64,000 bases of DNA from Herbaspirillum sp. DW155 (GCF_037076565.1 NZ_AP029028.1:4960001-5024000); one strand, 5' to 3'. Counted from the first letter of the stretch, positions 22,119 to 36,507 are shown. Numbers and translations are program-made. The notes: generated by a model from the letters alone, not told the origin.

Positions 22119-22916
22119 ATGAAGTCCATCATCCGCACCGCCCTGCTGGCGGGCCTGGCGGCCCTGTCACTTGTCCTGTCGCTGTCGGCAGCCCGCGCCG
22201 AAGAGGCCGTCCCCGCATCGCGCCTGGACCAGGTGCTCAAGTCCGGCAAGCTGCGCATCTGCATGACCGGCGACTACAAGCCCTTCACCTACTATCGCCC
22301 CGACCAGACCTTCGAGGGCATGGACGTGGAACTCGGCCAGTCGCTGGCCAAGTCGCTGGGCGTGGAAGCGCAGTTCATCAAGACCACCTGGAGCACCCTG
22401 ATGAATGACTTCATCGCGCAGTGCGACGTCGGCATGGGCGGTATCTCCGTCACCCTGGACCGCGCCCGCAAGGCGGCCTTCTCCGAGACCGTGATGGTCG
22501 ATGGCAAGGCCCCCATCATCCGCTGTGCCGACAAAGACAAGTTCCGCAACTTCGACATGATCGACCAGCCCGGCACCCGCGCCATCGTCAACCCGGGCGG
22601 CACCAACGAACGCTTTGCCCGCTCCGGCTACAAGCACGCCACGCTGCTGCTGCATCCCGACAACGTGACCATCTTCCAGCAGATCATCGATGGCAAGGCC
22701 GACGTGATGGTGACCGACGCCAGCGAAACGCTGTGGCAATCCAAGATGCATCCGGAACTGTGCCCAGTGCAGCCGGACCAGCCGCTGCAGTTCGCCGAGA
22801 AGGCTTACCTGCTGCCGCGCGGCGATGTCGCCTTCAAGGCTTACGTCGATACCTGGCTGCACCTGGCCAAGGCCACCGGCGAATACCAGCGCATCTTCGA
22901 CAAGTGGCTGAAGTAA
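22119..22916 (+). CDS. pheC: Periplasmic cyclohexadienyl dehydratase-like solute-binding protein
   Basis: A 265-residue exported protein of the family-3 solute-binding fold. The signal peptide runs to about residue 27 (SAARAEE). The middle and C-terminal parts match what I recall of Pseudomonas PheC closely: IVNPGGTNERFAR, LHPDNVTIFQQIIDGKAD, HPELCPV and FAEKAYLLPR. PheC converts prephenate or arogenate to phenylpyruvate or phenylalanine in the periplasm. No transporter permease or ATPase is adjacent, which fits an enzyme better than an ABC binding protein. AGGAGG lies just upstream of ATG 22119. Confidence 0.75.
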   Translation: MKSIIRTALLAGLAALSLVLSLSAARAEEAVPASRLDQVLKSGKLRICMTGDYKPFTYYRPDQTFEGMDVELGQSLAKSLGVEAQFIKTTWSTLMNDFIAQCDVGMGGISVTLDRARKAAFSETVMVDGKAPIIRCADKDKFRNFDMIDQPGTRAIVNPGGTNERFARSGYKHATLLLHPDNVTIFQQIIDGKADVMVTDASETLWQSKMHPELCPVQPDQPLQFAEKAYLLPRGDVAFKAYVDTWLHLAKATGEYQRIFDKWLK

Positions 22917-22943
22917 GCTGATGGCGCGGCCCCGGCCTGTGCC

Positions 22944-23756
22944 TCAATCGAACTTGAGTTCCTTCAGTTCAGGCTTGGGATCGGGGAAACGCAGTTTGAG
23001 CTTCTGCAGGGTCTCCAGGACCACATTGGCCACCAGCAGGTTGCGATGGGTCTTGGAGTCGGCCGGCACCACATACCAGGGCGCATGCAAGGTGCTGGTC
23101 TGACGCAGCACCTCCTGATAGCGCTGCTGGTAGGCGTCCCAGAACTTGCGCTCGGCCAGGTCCTGGGGATCGAATTTCCAGTGCTTGTTGGGATCATCGA
23201 TGCGCGATTGCAGGCGTGACTTCTGCTCGGCCTTCGAGATGTGCAGGAAGAATTTGATCACCACCGTCCCGGTTTCCCACAGCATGCGTTCAAAGTCGTT
23301 GATCTGGCGATAGCGGCGCTTGCACTCCTTGTCATCGATCCAGTCATGCACGCGTGTGATGAGCACGTCCTCGTAGTGACTGCGGTTGAATACCGCGATC
23401 TCCCCCGCCACCGGCACCTGCGCATGCACGCGCCACAGATAATCGTGGGCCAGCTCGATGGCGGTCGGCCCCTTGAAGTTGGCGATGCGGATACCCTGGG
23501 GATTGACCGCCGCAAAGACGTCATTGACGGTGCCATCCTTGCCGCTGGTATCCATGCCTTGCAGGACCACCAGTACCTTGTGCTTGTGGCCGGCATAGAG
23601 CATCTGCTGCTGCAGGCCGATCTCGGCCGCCAGACGCTGCACGGTGGCGCGATCGGTTTCCTTGTCGCCGCTGGACAGTGGTTTGGTCGAGGCGTCGCTT
23701 TCCTTGAGGACGAACTTGGGGTGGACCATGAATTGCGGGCCGATTTTCTTTGCCAT
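22944..23756 (-). CDS. Polyphosphate kinase 2 family protein
   Basis: A 270-residue single-domain PPK2 with Walker A GMDTSGKDG near residues 67-75, the lid/Walker B region FNRSHYEDVLITRVH, and DDPNKHWKFDPQDLAER, all diagnostic of PPK2. These enzymes use polyphosphate to phosphorylate nucleoside mono- or diphosphates; the sequence alone does not tell me which subclass this is. It is convergent with pheC, 27 bases apart, and is followed upstream by a CoA-binding-domain gene on the same strand. Confidence 0.9.
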   Translation of the reverse strand: MAKKIGPQFMVHPKFVLKESDASTKPLSSGDKETDRATVQRLAAEIGLQQQMLYAGHKHKVLVVLQGMDTSGKDGTVNDVFAAVNPQGIRIANFKGPTAIELAHDYLWRVHAQVPVAGEIAVFNRSHYEDVLITRVHDWIDDKECKRRYRQINDFERMLWETGTVVIKFFLHISKAEQKSRLQSRIDDPNKHWKFDPQDLAERKFWDAYQQRYQEVLRQTSTLHAPWYVVPADSKTHRNLLVANVVLETLQKLKLRFPDPKPELKELKFD

Positions 23757-23809
23757 GCTGTCTCGCTTTTTTTCGTTATAAATGATTTCCGTATTTCACC
23801 ACCCCGGCA

Positions 23810-24277
23810 TTACAACACGCCATGCGACTGCCCCATGGCATGTTCGATCTTGATGCACTTGTCCATGACCACCTTCAGTCCGGCCGCACGCGCACGGGCA
23901 GCGGCTTCTTCGTGAACGATGTCGAGCTGCATCCATACACATTCGGCGCCGATGGCGATGGCCTCATCGACGATGGGCGGGATGTCGGCCGACTTGCGGA
24001 AGCAATCGACGATGGCGATGCGCCGGCCTTCCTGGGCCAGTGCCGCGCTGGCCTGCTGCAGGCTGGCATGGCAGTACTCGCCGAGGATGGTCTGGCCGGC
24101 ATACATCGGATTGACGGCGACGATGCGGTACCCCGCTGACTGCATATAGGCCGCCACGTCAAAGCTGGCACGCTCGGGGCGGTTGGACAGGCCGACCACG
24201 GCAATGATGGGCTTGCCGTACTGGCGCGCTGTGGTCGGAGAAGGGGATGCGGAAGATGCGGGTGCAGCTGACGACAT
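23810..24277 (-). CDS. CoA-binding domain protein (YccU type)
   Basis: A 155-residue protein consisting of one Rossmann-like CoA-binding domain: KPIIAVVGLSNRPERASFDVAAYMQSAGY, YRIVAVNP, and the closing motif GAECVWMQLDIVHEEAAARARAAGLKVVMDKCIKIEH. It resembles the nucleotide-binding half of succinyl-CoA synthetase alpha but lacks the ligase domain. Function unknown; a role in sensing acyl-CoA is often guessed for such proteins. Expressed leftward, with PPK2 next downstream. Confidence 0.85.
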   Translation of the reverse strand: MSSAAPASSASPSPTTARQYGKPIIAVVGLSNRPERASFDVAAYMQSAGYRIVAVNPMYAGQTILGEYCHASLQQASAALAQEGRRIAIVDCFRKSADIPPIVDEAIAIGAECVWMQLDIVHEEAAARARAAGLKVVMDKCIKIEHAMGQSHGVL

Positions 24278-24549
24278 GGGGGCTCCTGTCCGGCTGGATT
24301 GAAATGAGGCTGATGCTCTAAATGATTTGGTCGGACAGAATTGGTTCTGTCCTTCACGTCAGCGCACTTTACCCGAGGATGAAAGTTGCCGCAGCGCCAG
24401 TACGTGCGACGCGAGGGCAAGCTTGATCCAGATTAATTCATACGGCCTGGAAGCCGCCAGATCTGGTCAGTCTTGGAGCCGCCGACGCCCCGGCTCGGCA
24501 TCTGCAAGGATGAACTCTTTATGCGCAGGAGAGGAAACGAGCGCGCATG
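24278..24549. other. Non-coding gap between the CoA-binding gene and the atp terminator
   Basis: No convincing coding frame. The only structure I see is a perfect 8-bp inverted repeat at 24333-24352 (GGACAGAA, TTGG, TTCTGTCC), about 55 bases upstream of the start of the CoA-binding gene, which could be an operator. No T run follows it, so it is unlikely to be a terminator. Confidence 0.4.
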
Positions 24550-24574
24550 AAAAAAGGCAGCCGAAGCTGCCTTT
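24550..24574 (-). terminator. Rho-independent terminator of the atp operon
   Basis: Minus-strand stem AAAGGCAGC/GCTGCCTTT (24574-24566 with 24561-24553) closed by a TTCG tetraloop and ending in a T run. It lies 76 bases after the atpC stop. Confidence 0.85.
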
Positions 24575-24649
24575 CATTTACCGCTGTATTGCTGTACTGC
24601 TGTGCTGCCGTGCCGGGACGCTCCTCGCAGGGAAGAACGCCGCTGCCGA

Positions 24650-25072
24650 TCAGCGCTTCTGACGCAACTTCTGGATCGCGGCCAGCTGTGCGACAGCGGC
24701 GGCCAGTTCGGCCTGGGCTGCAGCGTGGTCGATCTTGGAGTCACGGTTGACCAGCGCTTCTTCGGCCAGACGCTTGGCTTCGGCGGCCTTGGCTTCGTCC
24801 AGGTCGGCACCACGGATGGCGGTGTCGGCCAGCACGGTCACGGCGTCGGGCTGCACTTCCAGGAGGCCACCGGCCACGAACACGAATTCCTCGTGCGCCT
24901 GACCCGGGACCTTGATACGGACAGCACCTGGCTTGATGCGCGTGATCAGCGGGGTGTGACGGGGATAGATACCCAGTTCACCCGCTTCGCCCGGCAACGC
25001 GACGAATTCTGCCTCGCCGGAGAAGATTTCCTCTTCCGCCGAGACCACGTCCACGTGAATAGTATGTGCCAT
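24650..25072 (-). CDS. atpC: ATP synthase epsilon subunit
   Basis: 140 residues from ATG 25072 ([21 protein letters not shown]). The N-terminal beta sandwich contains [19 protein letters not shown] and the C-terminal helical part is [11 protein letters not shown]. Epsilon sits on the F1 central stalk and inhibits ATP hydrolysis. It is the last gene of the operon; the upstream in-frame extension crosses the hairpins in the atpD-atpC spacer and is rejected. A terminator follows. Confidence 0.95.
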   Translation of the reverse strand: MAHTIHVDVVSAEEEIFSGEAEFVALPGEAGELGIYPRHTPLITRIKPGAVRIKVPGQAHEEFVFVAGGLLEVQPDAVTVLADTAIRGADLDEAKAAEAKRLAEEALVNRDSKIDHAAAQAELAAAVAQLAAIQKLRQKR

Positions 25073-25092
25073 GTCGTTTCCTAGTCGATTGA

Positions 25093-25172
25093 CCGCCCCT
25101 GCGAACAGGGGCGGCGCCAATAAATCAAAATTTACTTACCTGCCAAGGTCTTCTCGGGTGGTGCACCCGAGA
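25093..25172 (-). other. Two mRNA hairpins in the atpD-atpC spacer
   Basis: Perfect 9-bp stem 25093-25101/25106-25114, whose minus-strand loop is TTCG (a very stable tetraloop), and perfect 8-bp stem 25152-25159/25165-25172. Neither is followed by a T run, so they look like mRNA stability or processing elements that could set a lower or different atpC level rather than terminators. Confidence 0.55.
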
Positions 25173-25193
25173 TCGACCACGGCATGGTCAGTC

Positions 25194-26618
<1,425 letters not shown>

Positions 26619-26651
26619 TTAAATTCTGTTTCGCTACGCTACGCCAGCTGA

Positions 26652-27524
26652 TCAGCCGACCGCAGCCGCACCGGCGACGATTTCCGACAGCTCTTTGGTA
26701 ATGGCGGCCTGGCGAGTCTTGTTGTAGACCAACTTCAACTCACCGATCACGCTACCTGCGTTGTCGCTGGCGGCCTTCATCGCGACCATGCGCGCCGATT
26801 GCTCGGAGGCCATGTTCTCGGCGACGGCTTGATAGATCAGCGCTTCGACGTAACGCACCAGCAGTTCGTCCACCACGGATTGCACATCGGGCTCATAGAT
26901 GTAGTCCCAGGAGTGCGCACCCTCGTCAGCCTTGAGCTTGTCGCTGGTCAGCGGCAGCAGCTGCTGCAGGGTGGCTTCCTGCTTCATCGTGTTGATGAAC
27001 TTGGTGTACACCAGGTACACCGCGTCCAGCTTGCCTTCCTGGTAAGCGTCGAGCAGCACCTTGACGGGGCCGATCAGCTTTTCCAGGTGCGGCGTATCAC
27101 CCAGTTGCGTCACGTTGGCGGCCACACGGGCGCCGATGCGATTCAGAAAACCCAAACCCTTGTTGCCAATGGCGACGGTTTCAATGGACTTGCCCTGGCC
27201 TTCCAGTTCACGGAACTTGTTGGTCAGCAGACGCAGCGAGTTGGTGTTCATGCCGCCGCACAGACCCTTGTCGGTCGTGACGACGATGAAACCAACGCGC
27301 TTGGCCGTGTCCTGCTGGACCATGAACGGGTGCACGTACTCCGGATTGGCCTGCGACAGGTTGGCCGCAATGTTGCGGATCTTGTCGCTGTACGGGCGGG
27401 CTGCGTGCATCCGGTCCTGCGCCTTGCGCATTTTGGATGCCGCGACCATTTCCATCGCCTTGGTGATCTTCTTCGTATTTTCTACGCTCTTGATCTTGCC
27501 ACGTATCTCTTTACCTGTAGCCAT
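26652..27524 (-). CDS. atpG: ATP synthase gamma subunit
   Basis: 290 residues forming the rotating central stalk of F1. N-terminal [32 protein letters not shown] and C-terminal [31 protein letters not shown] are the two long coiled-coil helices; [10 protein letters not shown] lies in the central domain. 30 bases separate it from atpA upstream. Confidence 0.97.
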   Translation of the reverse strand: MATGKEIRGKIKSVENTKKITKAMEMVAASKMRKAQDRMHAARPYSDKIRNIAANLSQANPEYVHPFMVQQDTAKRVGFIVVTTDKGLCGGMNTNSLRLLTNKFRELEGQGKSIETVAIGNKGLGFLNRIGARVAANVTQLGDTPHLEKLIGPVKVLLDAYQEGKLDAVYLVYTKFINTMKQEATLQQLLPLTSDKLKADEGAHSWDYIYEPDVQSVVDELLVRYVEALIYQAVAENMASEQSARMVAMKAASDNAGSVIGELKLVYNKTRQAAITKELSEIVAGAAAVG

Positions 27525-27554
27525 GAGTAAGACTCCTTATAGCTTCAGTAAGAA

Positions 27555-29096
<1,542 letters not shown>

Positions 29097-29141
29097 ACTA
29101 ACTCCTAAAAATTGTTCTTTCGCTTAGCCAGCCAGAGGCAC

Positions 29142-29675
29142 TTACGCGGCCAGAGCAGCTTGCAGCTGCTGCAGCTTCGCGCGCACGGAGGTATCGAACA
29201 CTTCGTCGCCGACCACGACGCGCACACCGCCAATCAGGCTGCTGTCGACCGTCACGGAGGGGTTCAGCTTGCGGCCGAACTTCTTCTCCAGTGCCGCGAC
29301 CACATCCTTGACCTGGGCATCGCTGAGCTCAAAGGCGCTCACGATGTTGGCATCGGCCGAACCTTCCGCCGTGTTCTTGAGCACGTGGAACTGTTCGGCG
29401 ATCTGCGGCAGCAGCACCAGGCGGCCGTTGTCCACCAGCGTCTTGACGAAATTGGTCGCCTCGACGGACAACGGGGTCTTCACGGCGGCGGCAAACACTT
29501 CAGCCAGCTTGTCGTGCGTTACGGAAGGATTCTGCGCCAGAGCCTGCACCTCGGGATGCGCTGCCACCTGGGCCATCTCGTCGACGAGATCGGACCAGGC
29601 TGCCAGGCTGCCTGCCTTGGCCACACGGAACAAGGCTTCGGCGTAAGGACGAGCGATCGTTGCGAGTTCGGCCAT
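29142..29675 (-). CDS. atpH: ATP synthase delta subunit
   Basis: 177 residues; delta connects the b-dimer stalk to F1. Helical N-terminal domain ([15 protein letters not shown]) and the C-terminal signature region ending with [26 protein letters not shown] match the OSCP/delta family. Its start follows the atpF stop by one base, so translation is probably coupled. Confidence 0.96.
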   Translation of the reverse strand: MAELATIARPYAEALFRVAKAGSLAAWSDLVDEMAQVAAHPEVQALAQNPSVTHDKLAEVFAAAVKTPLSVEATNFVKTLVDNGRLVLLPQIAEQFHVLKNTAEGSADANIVSAFELSDAQVKDVVAALEKKFGRKLNPSVTVDSSLIGGVRVVVGDEVFDTSVRAKLQQLQAALAA

Positions 29676-29676
29676 A

Positions 29677-30147
29677 TTACAGCTCTGTCTTCAGTTGATT
29701 CAGCAAGTCGGCGTGAGCAGCCGCATTCACTTCGCGCTTGAGGATCTGTTCCGCGCCCTTGACGGCGAGCGTTGCGACCTGGCCGCGCAGTTCTTCACGC
29801 GCCTGGTTCACTTGCTGTTGAGCGTCTGCCTTGGCGTTGGCGATGATGCGGGCAGCTTCTTCAGCAGCCGTCTTCTTGGCTTCTTCGATGATCAGCTGAG
29901 CGCGCTTTTCGGCTTCGCCGATGCGCTTCTGGCCTTCATCACGTGCCGACGCCAGTTCGCCCTGGATGCGCTTTTCGGCGGCGGCCAGATCGGCGCGACC
30001 GCGGTCAGCGGCTGCCAGCCCGTCCGCAATCTTCTTGGCGCGTTCGTCGAGCGCCTTAATCAACGGCGGCCACACGAATTTCATCGTGAAGCCGGCGAGG
30101 ATGAAGAAGACCACGAACTGTGCAATCAATGTTGCATTTAAGTTCAC
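29677..30147 (-). CDS. atpF: ATP synthase b subunit
   Basis: 156 residues: one N-terminal membrane helix ([20 protein letters not shown]) followed by a long charged, heptad-like helix rich in Ala, Glu and Lys ([26 protein letters not shown]) that dimerises as the outer stalk. Starts [10 protein letters not shown], the usual betaproteobacterial form. Confidence 0.96.
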   Translation of the reverse strand: MNLNATLIAQFVVFFILAGFTMKFVWPPLIKALDERAKKIADGLAAADRGRADLAAAEKRIQGELASARDEGQKRIGEAEKRAQLIIEEAKKTAAEEAARIIANAKADAQQQVNQAREELRGQVATLAVKGAEQILKREVNAAAHADLLNQLKTEL

Positions 30148-30221
30148 GGTAATTTCCTTCTCAGAATAACGAGTGCCGGAACCAATCGTCCGGCAGATGA
30201 GAATCGGCTATGAAGCGCGAA

Positions 30222-30476
<255 letters not shown>

Positions 30477-30543
30477 TTAAGAAAAGTTAAATTAAATACA
30501 AAACCAAAAAACAAACTGAAAAACAGGTACTGCAAGCCTTGTG

Positions 30544-31706
<1,163 letters not shown>

Positions 31707-31770
31707 ATCTATCCAATATCGTGCATGCGCCGCACCCTTTACGAGCAGACGGCATCTTAAAAGCCCGGCG

Positions 31771-31800
31771 ATTATAAAGGTTCGTTTTCTGGTAAGTCAA
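31771..31800 (-). promoter_or_regulatory. Sigma70-type promoter of the atp operon
   Basis: Minus strand: TTGACT (31800-31795), an 18-bp spacer, then a perfect TATAAT (31776-31771). It lies 65 bases upstream of the atpI ATG and reads into the operon. This is the best consensus promoter I see in the window. Confidence 0.8.
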
Positions 31801-32458
31801 ACCTTTTGCAGCCAGATCAAGGGCTTATCTGGGGCACTTCGCGGCGAGTTGTGGCAAATAAGCAGCCACTTCGATTTTTTGCGGCGCAACAAGGAAACTT
31901 TGCCGCGGCACGCTTGTCGCCGACCCGCCCTTCCGGCTTGAGGGATTTTCCCTTCCCGCCTGTTTATTCATCTTTGTGCATTCCGCCATGAAATGGCGCG
32001 AATGAAGGTCGTGCTGACCGGATGTGACGCCGATCACGAAAACAGCGCACAATTTAATCAAAAACGCCGCCCGACGCCAGCGAAATATCCCGCAAATTCA
32101 ATGATTTACGGAAATTCGCCAGGCGCTCGCAAACGTTTTCAGGATCCGCTGACATTTTGTCAGCAAAACCACAGAGATCAGACGACCCGGCTCGCTTTTT
32201 CCCACCCCATGTTGCAGCACAGCGAAGACCGGCAAAAAGTGAGCCGGCTCACCAGACCGGCGCAGTGGTCGAACCGTGCCGGCGACGGCTTTCTGCCTTG
32301 TCGCTACAGGAGCACGCCAAGTTGCCGAAATGGAAGGATATGAAGAAAAAGTCCGGTTGATCCACGCTTGGGCCGCGAGCTTCCCATGCTCTAATCGATG
32401 GGAATCGCACGGAGTCTGACATAATCACGACGTTGCCAACTTATCAAGCGAAGCTCAC
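31801..32458. other. Non-coding gap between the atp promoter and galE
   Basis: About 650 bases with no frame that resembles a protein. A small perfect inverted repeat (7-bp arms, 32148-32154 and 32158-32164) has no T run after it. The region should hold upstream control sequences for atp (leftward) and galE (rightward); I see no clear galE promoter. Confidence 0.4.
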
Positions 32459-33469
32459 ATGAATATTCTTGTCACCGGCGGTGCCGGTTATATCGGTTCC
32501 CATACCTGCGTGGAATTGCTGAAGGCAGGTCATGAAGTCATCGTGTTCGACAACTTCTGCAACAGCAGCCCTGAAGCTGCCGCGCGGGTTCAGCAGATTA
32601 CCGGCCGCAAGCTCTCGCTGGTCAAGGGCGACATCCGCAACCGCGAGCAGCTGGAAAGCGTGCTGCGAGAATTCAAGTGCGAGGCGGTGATTCATTTCGC
32701 CGGTCTCAAGGCCGTGGGCGAATCGGTGGAAAAGCCGCTGATGTACTACGACAACAACGTGGTGGGCACCGTGCGCCTGCTGGAGGCGATGGAGGCCACC
32801 GGCGTGAAGACCATCGTGTTCTCTTCCTCGGCTACGGTCTATGGTGATCCGCAATACCTGCCGCTGACGGAATCGCATCCGCTGTCGGCCAGCAATCCCT
32901 ATGGCCGCAGCAAGATCGTCATCGAAGACATGCTGCGCGATTACCATCGCGCGCATCCCGACTGGAAGATCGCCCTGCTGCGCTACTTCAATCCGGTGGG
33001 CGCGCATGAGAGCGGGCTGATCGGCGAAGACCCGGGCGGCATCCCCAACAATCTGATGCCTTACGTGGCACAGGTCGCCGTCGGCCGCCGTGAAAAACTG
33101 AACATCTGGGGCGGGGACTACCCCACCCCCGACGGTACCGGCGTGCGCGATTTCATCCATGTGGTCGACCTGGCCACCGGCCACCTGGCTGCCCTGCAGG
33201 CGCTGACCGAACCGCAATGCTTCGCCGTCAACCTGGGCACCGGCAATGGCTACAGCGTGCTGGATGTGGTCAAGGCCTACGAGAAGGCCGCGGGCAAACC
33301 TATTCCCTACACGATCGCGGCACGCCGTCCGGGCGACATCGCCTCCTGCTATGCCGATCCGGCCGAAGCGCGCCGCAAGCTCGGCTGGGAAGCCAAGCTG
33401 GGGCTGGACGCCATGTGTGCCGATTCGTGGCGCTGGCAGCAGATGAACCCCAACGGGTTCAAATCTTGA
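32459..33469 (+). CDS. galE: UDP-glucose 4-epimerase
   Basis: A 336-residue extended SDR interconverting UDP-glucose and UDP-galactose. NAD motif GGAGYIGSH at residues 7-15, FSSSATVYG with the catalytic Ser, YGRSK with the catalytic Tyr and Lys, and [12 protein letters not shown], the GalE signature. Length and motifs are standard. It stands just upstream of the polysaccharide cluster, separated by a 480-base gap, and probably supplies UDP-galactose for surface glycans. Confidence 0.93.
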   Translation: MNILVTGGAGYIGSHTCVELLKAGHEVIVFDNFCNSSPEAAARVQQITGRKLSLVKGDIRNREQLESVLREFKCEAVIHFAGLKAVGESVEKPLMYYDNNVVGTVRLLEAMEATGVKTIVFSSSATVYGDPQYLPLTESHPLSASNPYGRSKIVIEDMLRDYHRAHPDWKIALLRYFNPVGAHESGLIGEDPGGIPNNLMPYVAQVAVGRREKLNIWGGDYPTPDGTGVRDFIHVVDLATGHLAALQALTEPQCFAVNLGTGNGYSVLDVVKAYEKAAGKPIPYTIAARRPGDIASCYADPAEARRKLGWEAKLGLDAMCADSWRWQQMNPNGFKS

Positions 33470-33952
33470 GCTGAAGCTTCAGCATCATGACCTTCGGTAC
33501 GGACGGCGGGGCTTCATCGGCAGCAAACTCATCCTTGAGTCTGAACAGCCGATCCCTCAAGTGATCTCCACTGCTCCGGCACGAATCTGCTGCCCGCCTA
33601 ACAGTGGCGATAGTCAGCAGATTCGGGAAAAAATATATACAGCAGCAGCTCGCCGACATGCGTTACTAACGCGCCAATGACCTCGACGAAGACTTCGGCT
33701 CCCCCGCCGTAGAAGGCCAGGCAAGCGGAGATAGGCCAGGAGTGACGCGCCCTTGGCTGCGCTAATACAAAAGGTAGACGGGAAAATCCCCTGTAATCCT
33801 CCCATACGAATTAATGAATCCACGTAGACTGACTTAATCCATGACGTCCTGCCAGCCTGCAGCATGGAGATAAGCCGTTTTGCCTTGCCCAATCGATGCA
33901 TTATGGAAATTCTGGCCGATAGCATCGCAAGCGCCATAAGGAGATCGCCAAC
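33470..33952. other. Non-coding gap before the polysaccharide cluster
   Basis: About 480 bases without a convincing gene. A GGCGATAG at about 33606 resembles part of the ops element (GGCGGTAG) that recruits RfaH in polysaccharide operons, but a JUMPStart context is missing, so I do not call it. AAGGAG at 33939-33944 is the ribosome site of the next gene. Confidence 0.4.
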
Positions 33953-35440
33953 GTGCCAGAAGCAAAGAACATCGACGTCGTCCTGATCAATCCCGGCAGC
34001 CGCCAGGCCGTCTACCAGAAACTAGGCGACGAACTGTCGGCCATTGAACCGCCGTCACTGGCCGGTCTGTTTGCCACCTACCTGCGTCGCCACGACATGT
34101 CGGTGGCCATTGTCGATGCGCCCGCTCATGGCCTGAATCCGCAACACGTCGCCGAACTCGTCCAGCAGCAACATCGGCCTACCCTGATCGTGATGGTGGT
34201 CTACGGTTTCCAGCCCTCGGCTTCCACCCAGAACATGCCCGCCGCCGGTGAAACCTGCGCAGCTCTCAAGCAGTTGATGCCGAATTGCCGCATCATGATG
34301 ACGGGCACCCATCCTGCCGCCCTACCCGAGCGAACGCTACGCGAGGAACGCATCGACTTCGTATGCGACCGCGAAGGGCCGGAAACCATTCTTGGCGTGG
34401 TACGCGCGCTCAAGAGCGGCGCCAGCTCCTTCGCCGGCATCCCAAGCCTCTGGTACAAGGTGGGTGGCGTGATCATGTCCAACCCGCCGGGAGAACTGAT
34501 GGAGAATCTGGACGAAGAAATGCCTGGTGTGGCATGGGATCTTTTGCCCATGGACAAGTATCGCGCCCACAACTGGCATTGCTTCGACCATATCTTCGAT
34601 CGCAAGCCCTACGTGTCTATGCACACCAGCCTGGGCTGCCCCTATAAGTGCTCGTTCTGCTGCATCAACGCGCCGTTTGGCAAGCCATCCTACCGGATGT
34701 GGTCGCCCGACGCCGTAATCAAGGAAATTGATCTGTTAGTCAGCCGGTACGGCGTCAAGAACATCAAGTTCGTCGACGAGATGTTCGTCCTTAACCCGAG
34801 CCACGTCCTGGGCATCTGCGACCATATTATCGAGCGCGGCTACGACCTTAACATCTGGGCCTACGCCCGCGTCGATACCGTCAAGGACTCCTTCCTGGAG
34901 AAGCTGCACAAGGCCGGCTTTCGCTGGCTGGCGCTGGGCATTGAATCAGGCAGCAAGATGGTGCGCGACGGCGTGGAAAAAGGCCGGTTCGCTTCGACGG
35001 ACATCATCAAGACCGTACGCAAGATCCAGGATGCCGGCATCAACGTGATCGGCAACTATATCTTCGGACTACCCGACGATACCCAACAGTCCATGCAGGA
35101 AACGCTGGAACTGGCGCTAGAAGCCAACTGCGAGTTTGCCAACTTCTACTGCGCCATGGCCTATCCCGGCTCAAAGCTTTACACCATGGCACTGGCAAAG
35201 AACTGGGAACTTCCCGACAATTGGATAGGCTATTCGCAGCACAGCTACGAATGCCTGCCACTGCGCACTGAGGTGCTTACATCGGCCGAAGTGCTCAAGT
35301 TCCGTGACGAAGCCTTCACTCGCTACTTCACCGCCCCAAGCTACTTGGCGCTGGTGCAGCGCAAGTTCGGCGCGGACGTGGTTCAACACCTGCAGGAAAT
35401 GACCAAGATCAAACTGCGCCGCAAAATCCTCGGCGACTGA
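33953..35440 (+). CDS. Cobalamin-binding-domain radical SAM protein
   Basis: 495 residues from GTG 33953, with AAGGAG 9 bases upstream. The N-terminal B12-binding-like domain (VVLINPGSRQAVYQ, then LAGLFATYLRRHDMSVAIVDAP) is followed by the radical SAM core with the 4Fe-4S motif TSLGCPYKCSFCC (CxxxCxxC) near residue 230, and GIESGSKMVRDGVEKG and NYIFGLPDDT further on. Such proteins perform methylations or other radical chemistry on unactivated carbons; many sit in polysaccharide clusters with unknown substrate. It is the first gene of the rightward sugar cluster, so action on the cluster's sugar or glycan is likely but unproven. Confidence 0.85.
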   Translation: MPEAKNIDVVLINPGSRQAVYQKLGDELSAIEPPSLAGLFATYLRRHDMSVAIVDAPAHGLNPQHVAELVQQQHRPTLIVMVVYGFQPSASTQNMPAAGETCAALKQLMPNCRIMMTGTHPAALPERTLREERIDFVCDREGPETILGVVRALKSGASSFAGIPSLWYKVGGVIMSNPPGELMENLDEEMPGVAWDLLPMDKYRAHNWHCFDHIFDRKPYVSMHTSLGCPYKCSFCCINAPFGKPSYRMWSPDAVIKEIDLLVSRYGVKNIKFVDEMFVLNPSHVLGICDHIIERGYDLNIWAYARVDTVKDSFLEKLHKAGFRWLALGIESGSKMVRDGVEKGRFASTDIIKTVRKIQDAGINVIGNYIFGLPDDTQQSMQETLELALEANCEFANFYCAMAYPGSKLYTMALAKNWELPDNWIGYSQHSYECLPLRTEVLTSAEVLKFRDEAFTRYFTAPSYLALVQRKFGADVVQHLQEMTKIKLRRKILGD

Positions 35441-35508
35441 GTTTGCGCGGTGCCGTCCGTGGCGCTGTGCGGCTGCCCAGGTGCGTCAGTTAAATACGGA
35501 TAACGATA

Positions 35509-36507
35509 ATGATCATCACCCGCACTCCCTTCCGCATGTCCTTCTTCGGCGGCGGCACCGACTATCCCGGCTGGTATGCCGAACACGGCGGCGCTGTGCT
35601 GGCTACCAGCATCAACAAGTATTGCTACATCACCTGCCGCTATCTGCCGCCGTTCTTCGAACACAGGCACCGCATCGTGCACTCGCTCATTGAAAACGTG
35701 CAGAGCATCAATGAGATCAAACACCCGGCGGTACGTGGCATCCTCGGCTGGACCGGCTGCGAGCGCGGGCTGGAGATCCACCACGACGGCGACTTGCCCG
35801 CGCGCTCCGGACTGGGATCAAGTTCCTCGTTCACCGTGGGTCTGCTTCACGCGCTGGCAGCACTCGAAGGCCGCTACGCCTCCAAGGAATATCTGGCCAG
35901 TACCGCCATCCATATCGAGCAGAATGTCCTTGGGGAAAATGTCGGATCGCAGGACCAGGTATCGGCCGCCTACGGTGGCTTCAACCTGATCGAATTCCAT
36001 CGCAATGGCGGCTTCTCCACATCGCCGGTAGTGCTGCGCCAAGAGCGCCTGGATGAATTCCAGAGCCATCTCATGCTGTGTTTCACCGGCTTTTCCCGCA
36101 TCGCGTCGGAAGTAGCAAAATCGCAGATCGAGAATCTGCATCAACGGCAGGCGCAGCTGCACCGCATGCGCGAAATGGTCGACGAAGCCATCGCAATCCT
36201 GCAGAGCGAAACTATTGCCATCGATGAAATCGGCAAACTGCTGCATGAGAGTTGGTTGTGCAAACGCGCCCTATCGGACAAAGTTTCCACCAGCGAAATC
36301 GATCATCTGTACCAGGAAGCGATCAAAGCCGGCGCCATCGGCGGCAAGATCATGGGTGCGGGCGGTGGCGGCTTCCTGATGCTGTTCGCCAAACCCGAAA
36401 ATCATGATGCCGTCCGCAAGCGCCTGAGCCACCTCATCCATGTACCCTTCAAGTTTGACGAAGGCGGCAGCCGCATCGTCATGTATCAACCCAACGGATT
36501 GAATTGA
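35509..36507 (+). CDS. hddA: GHMP-family heptose-7-phosphate kinase (HddA type)
   Basis: 332 residues. Motif 1 RTPFRMSFFGGGTDYPGWY at the N-terminus is typical of D-glycero-alpha-D-manno-heptose 7-phosphate kinases and related sugar kinases. The ATP motif is LPARSGLGSSSSFTVGLL near residues 92-109, and motif 3 is KIMGAGGGGFLMLF. HddA makes heptose 1,7-bisphosphate in the GDP-heptose route. A GmhB phosphatase and a nucleotidyltransferase of HddC type lie downstream in the same cluster, which supports this reading over fucose kinase. Its stop shares one base with the next ATG (TGATG). Confidence 0.75.
   Translation: MIITRTPFRMSFFGGGTDYPGWYAEHGGAVLATSINKYCYITCRYLPPFFEHRHRIVHSLIENVQSINEIKHPAVRGILGWTGCERGLEIHHDGDLPARSGLGSSSSFTVGLLHALAALEGRYASKEYLASTAIHIEQNVLGENVGSQDQVSAAYGGFNLIEFHRNGGFSTSPVVLRQERLDEFQSHLMLCFTGFSRIASEVAKSQIENLHQRQAQLHRMREMVDEAIAILQSETIAIDEIGKLLHESWLCKRALSDKVSTSEIDHLYQEAIKAGAIGGKIMGAGGGGFLMLFAKPENHDAVRKRLSHLIHVPFKFDEGGSRIVMYQPNGLN

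Noticed and set aside
22119..22916. Call as amino-acid ABC transporter binding protein
   Set aside because: No permease or ATPase gene is near, and the C-terminal blocks fit PheC more closely than transport proteins; the shared fold explains the similarity.
33590..33630. JUMPStart/ops element before the polysaccharide cluster
   Set aside because: Only GGCGATAG resembles the 8-base ops core, with a mismatch and without the surrounding JUMPStart sequence.
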